From the NCBI GenBank assembly GCA_013178225.1, contig JABLXE010000001.1, positions 62,001-126,000 of the forward strand: DNA of 64,000 nt, given 5' to 3'. Each line of letters starts with the position of its first letter. Positions within the stretch are counted from its first letter, which is position 1. The DNA is from Methanotrichaceae archaeon. Its GTDB lineage: Archaea > Halobacteriota > Methanosarcinia > Methanotrichales > Methanotrichaceae. Under the pieces are notes generated by a model, which searched no databases, was not told the origin of the DNA, and was given only the letters and a program-made list of their open reading frames with translations. The position numbers and the translations under genes were made by a program. Below, in pieces: positions 62,807 through 64,000 of this stretch.

Positions 62807-64000
62807 TCAATCCAGCTCCAGCATCTGCCAGATGGCCCCCATGTCCAGGTGCTCCTCGACGGTCCTGGCCAGGTCGTCGTATCCCTGGCCGGGCCTTGCG
62901 GACTTCCGGGACAAGTTCTTCCGCTGGTAGAGATAATCCAGGAAACTGTTGCAGAAGTTCTGGTTCTCGAAGATCCCGTGCAGATAGGTGCCTATCACCC
63001 GTCCGCTCGCCGCCACTGCACCGTCATCCTCAAAGGCGGCCTCGTCTTTGGGCCAGGTCTTTCCCATGTGGATCTCGTAGCCGGATACCTCCTGGCCTTG
63101 AATCTTCTCCAGAATCGGTCCCCCGCCGGTAACCTTCTTGGTCACCTGAACCGTCCTCTTCTCGTAAAGATCGAAGCGCGTGGTGGCATCCAGAAGCCCC
63201 AGCCCGGGAATCGTGCCCGCGGTATCCTCAACTCCCGAATCCACGATCTCCTTTCCCAGGATCTGATAGCCTCCGCAAATTCCCAGCACCGGCGTGTCCT
63301 TCTGGGCCAGAATCTGGCGGTCCATTCCCTTCTCTCGCATCTCGGCCAGATCCGATACGGTGTTCTTGGTGCCGGGGATGATGATTGCATCCGGCTGGCC
63401 GAGGTCTTCAGACAGCCCCACGTAGCGCACGTGAGCGGATCTCTCCAGCGGCTCGAAGTCGGTGAAGTTGCTGATGCGGGGAAGCTTAATGACCGCGATC
63501 TCCACCAGCGCCTCCTCAGACCGGGACCTCTTGTCTCCCAGGGAGACCGAGTCCTCAGAGGGAATGGCCAGGTCAAGATAGGGAAGAACTCCCAAAACGG
63601 GGATTCCGGTCAGATTCTTCAGGTCTTCCAGGCCTGACTGCAGGATGGCGGGGTCGCCGCGGAACTTGTTTATGACCAATCCCCTGACCAGGGGTCGGAT
63701 ATCCTCCGGCAGGAGCTGAACCGAGCCGAAGAGGCTGGCAAAGACGCCACCGCGCTCGATATCTCCCACCAGGATGATTGGAGCCTGCAGATGCCGGGCC
63801 ACGTAGATGTTGGCGATATCGCGGTCGAAGAGGTTGATCTCTGCCGCTCCACCCGCGCCTTCGACCACGATGTAGTCGTACTCCTTTTCCAGCTCTTTTA
63901 TGGAGCTGTCCACGGCCTCTTTCAGGCTCTCGATGTCCTTGTAGTACTGCTCTGCGGATTTGTCGAACCTGGGCCGGCCGAGGACTATGACCTGTGAAGT
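62807..64000 (-). CDS. cobQ: Cobyric acid synthase CobQ, C-terminal part
   Basis: The gene enters from the right edge; 397 residues are in the window. CobQ amidates adenosylcobyrinic acid a,c-diamide to adenosylcobyric acid. The end of the MinD-like synthetase domain (YDYIVVEGAGGAAEINLFDRDIAN) is followed by the class I glutamine amidotransferase domain with Cys in GICGGYQILG and His in GTYLHGIFEN. The frame continues in from 64000 without a stop, so the GTG at 63913 is internal. Confidence 0.95.
   Translation of the reverse strand, partial: TSQVIVLGRPRFDKSAEQYYKDIESLKEAVDSSIKELEKEYDYIVVEGAGGAAEINLFDRDIANIYVARHLQAPIILVGDIERGGVFASLFGSVQLLPEDIRPLVRGLVINKFRGDPAILQSGLEDLKNLTGIPVLGVLPYLDLAIPSEDSVSLGDKRSRSEEALVEIAVIKLPRISNFTDFEPLERSAHVRYVGLSEDLGQPDAIIIPGTKNTVSDLAEMREKGMDRQILAQKDTPVLGICGGYQILGKEIVDSGVEDTAGTIPGLGLLDATTRFDLYEKRTVQVTKKVTGGGPILEKIQGQEVSGYEIHMGKTWPKDEAAFEDDGAVAASGRVIGTYLHGIFENQNFCNSFLDYLYQRKNLSRKSARPGQGYDDLARTVEEHLDMGAIWQMLELD

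Overview
The window looks like a chromosomal segment of an aceticlastic methanogenic archaeon, most likely a Methanothrix (Methanosaeta) relative. This rests on a full acetyl-CoA decarbonylase/synthase (ACDS) gene cluster, formylmethanofuran dehydrogenase subunits, an archaeal cobalamin salvage set (CobY, CobZ, CobS, CbiB, CobD), a probable methanofuran-biosynthesis ligase, a thermosome, an archaeal Lsm protein, SUI1-type aIF1, an NrpR-type regulator and a HARP-type RNase P. The genus is inferred from gene content, not from a marker gene.

Layout. 1-1.84 kb: an IS21-type element (istA and the first codons of istB) inserted into a decayed HEAT-repeat gene. 2.2-6.3 kb: tRNA-Leu, then a minus-strand operon of a FwdG-like ferredoxin, fwdB, fwdD, argF and a fused HEPN-MNT protein. 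6.4-10.5 kb: two BatA-like von Willebrand A membrane proteins. 10.5-12.2 kb: aIF1, a Cys-rich winged-helix regulator, Lsm, a NifU-like scaffold and a PII-like protein. 12.3-14.5 kb: cobZ-cobS-cobY plus an unknown gene, with overlapping stops and starts; cobS appears to start at CTG. 14.6-23.6 kb: the ACDS operon cdhA-cdhB-cdhC-(two tiny Ala-rich ORFs)-cooC-cdhD-cdhE, followed by a sequon-rich secreted protein. 23.8-26.7 kb: cobD, a Cys-rich small protein, cbiB and an unknown gene. 26.8-30.6 kb: a giant TPR protein. 31-38.4 kb: the homocysteine-forming pair (NIL-ferredoxin and HcyBio-CBS), two radical SAM proteins, a DUF2551 gene and iorAB. 38.4-42.2 kb: a HEAT protein, small membrane proteins, a secreted caspase-fold protease and a winged-helix regulator. 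42.4-48.8 kb: PolX, an NrpR-domain protein, HARP, a saccharopine dehydrogenase-like enzyme and the thermosome. 49-56 kb: an alpha/beta hydrolase, a probable mfnD, proS, a SpoIIM-like protein, two transporters and tRNA-Ala. 55.7-58.8 kb: GT2, UbiA and a Tes-like radical SAM enzyme, suggesting lipid or glycolipid synthesis. 59-64 kb: katG (probably acquired from bacteria), a methyltransferase, a DUF3795 protein and the C-terminal part of cobQ.

How it fits together. ACDS cleaves acetyl-CoA and passes the methyl group to the corrinoid of CdhDE. Three cobalamin loci (cobZSY, cobD-cbiB, cobQ) lie in the same window, two of them flanking the ACDS operon, so the corrinoid enzyme and its cofactor supply are neighbours. 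The most unusual signal is a pair of tandem mini-genes directly after cdhC. Their products match, from memory, the C-terminal extension that Methanosarcina CdhC carries in cis, while the CdhC here ends in a different, helical tail. This looks like a fission and duplication of a domain of acetyl-CoA synthase.
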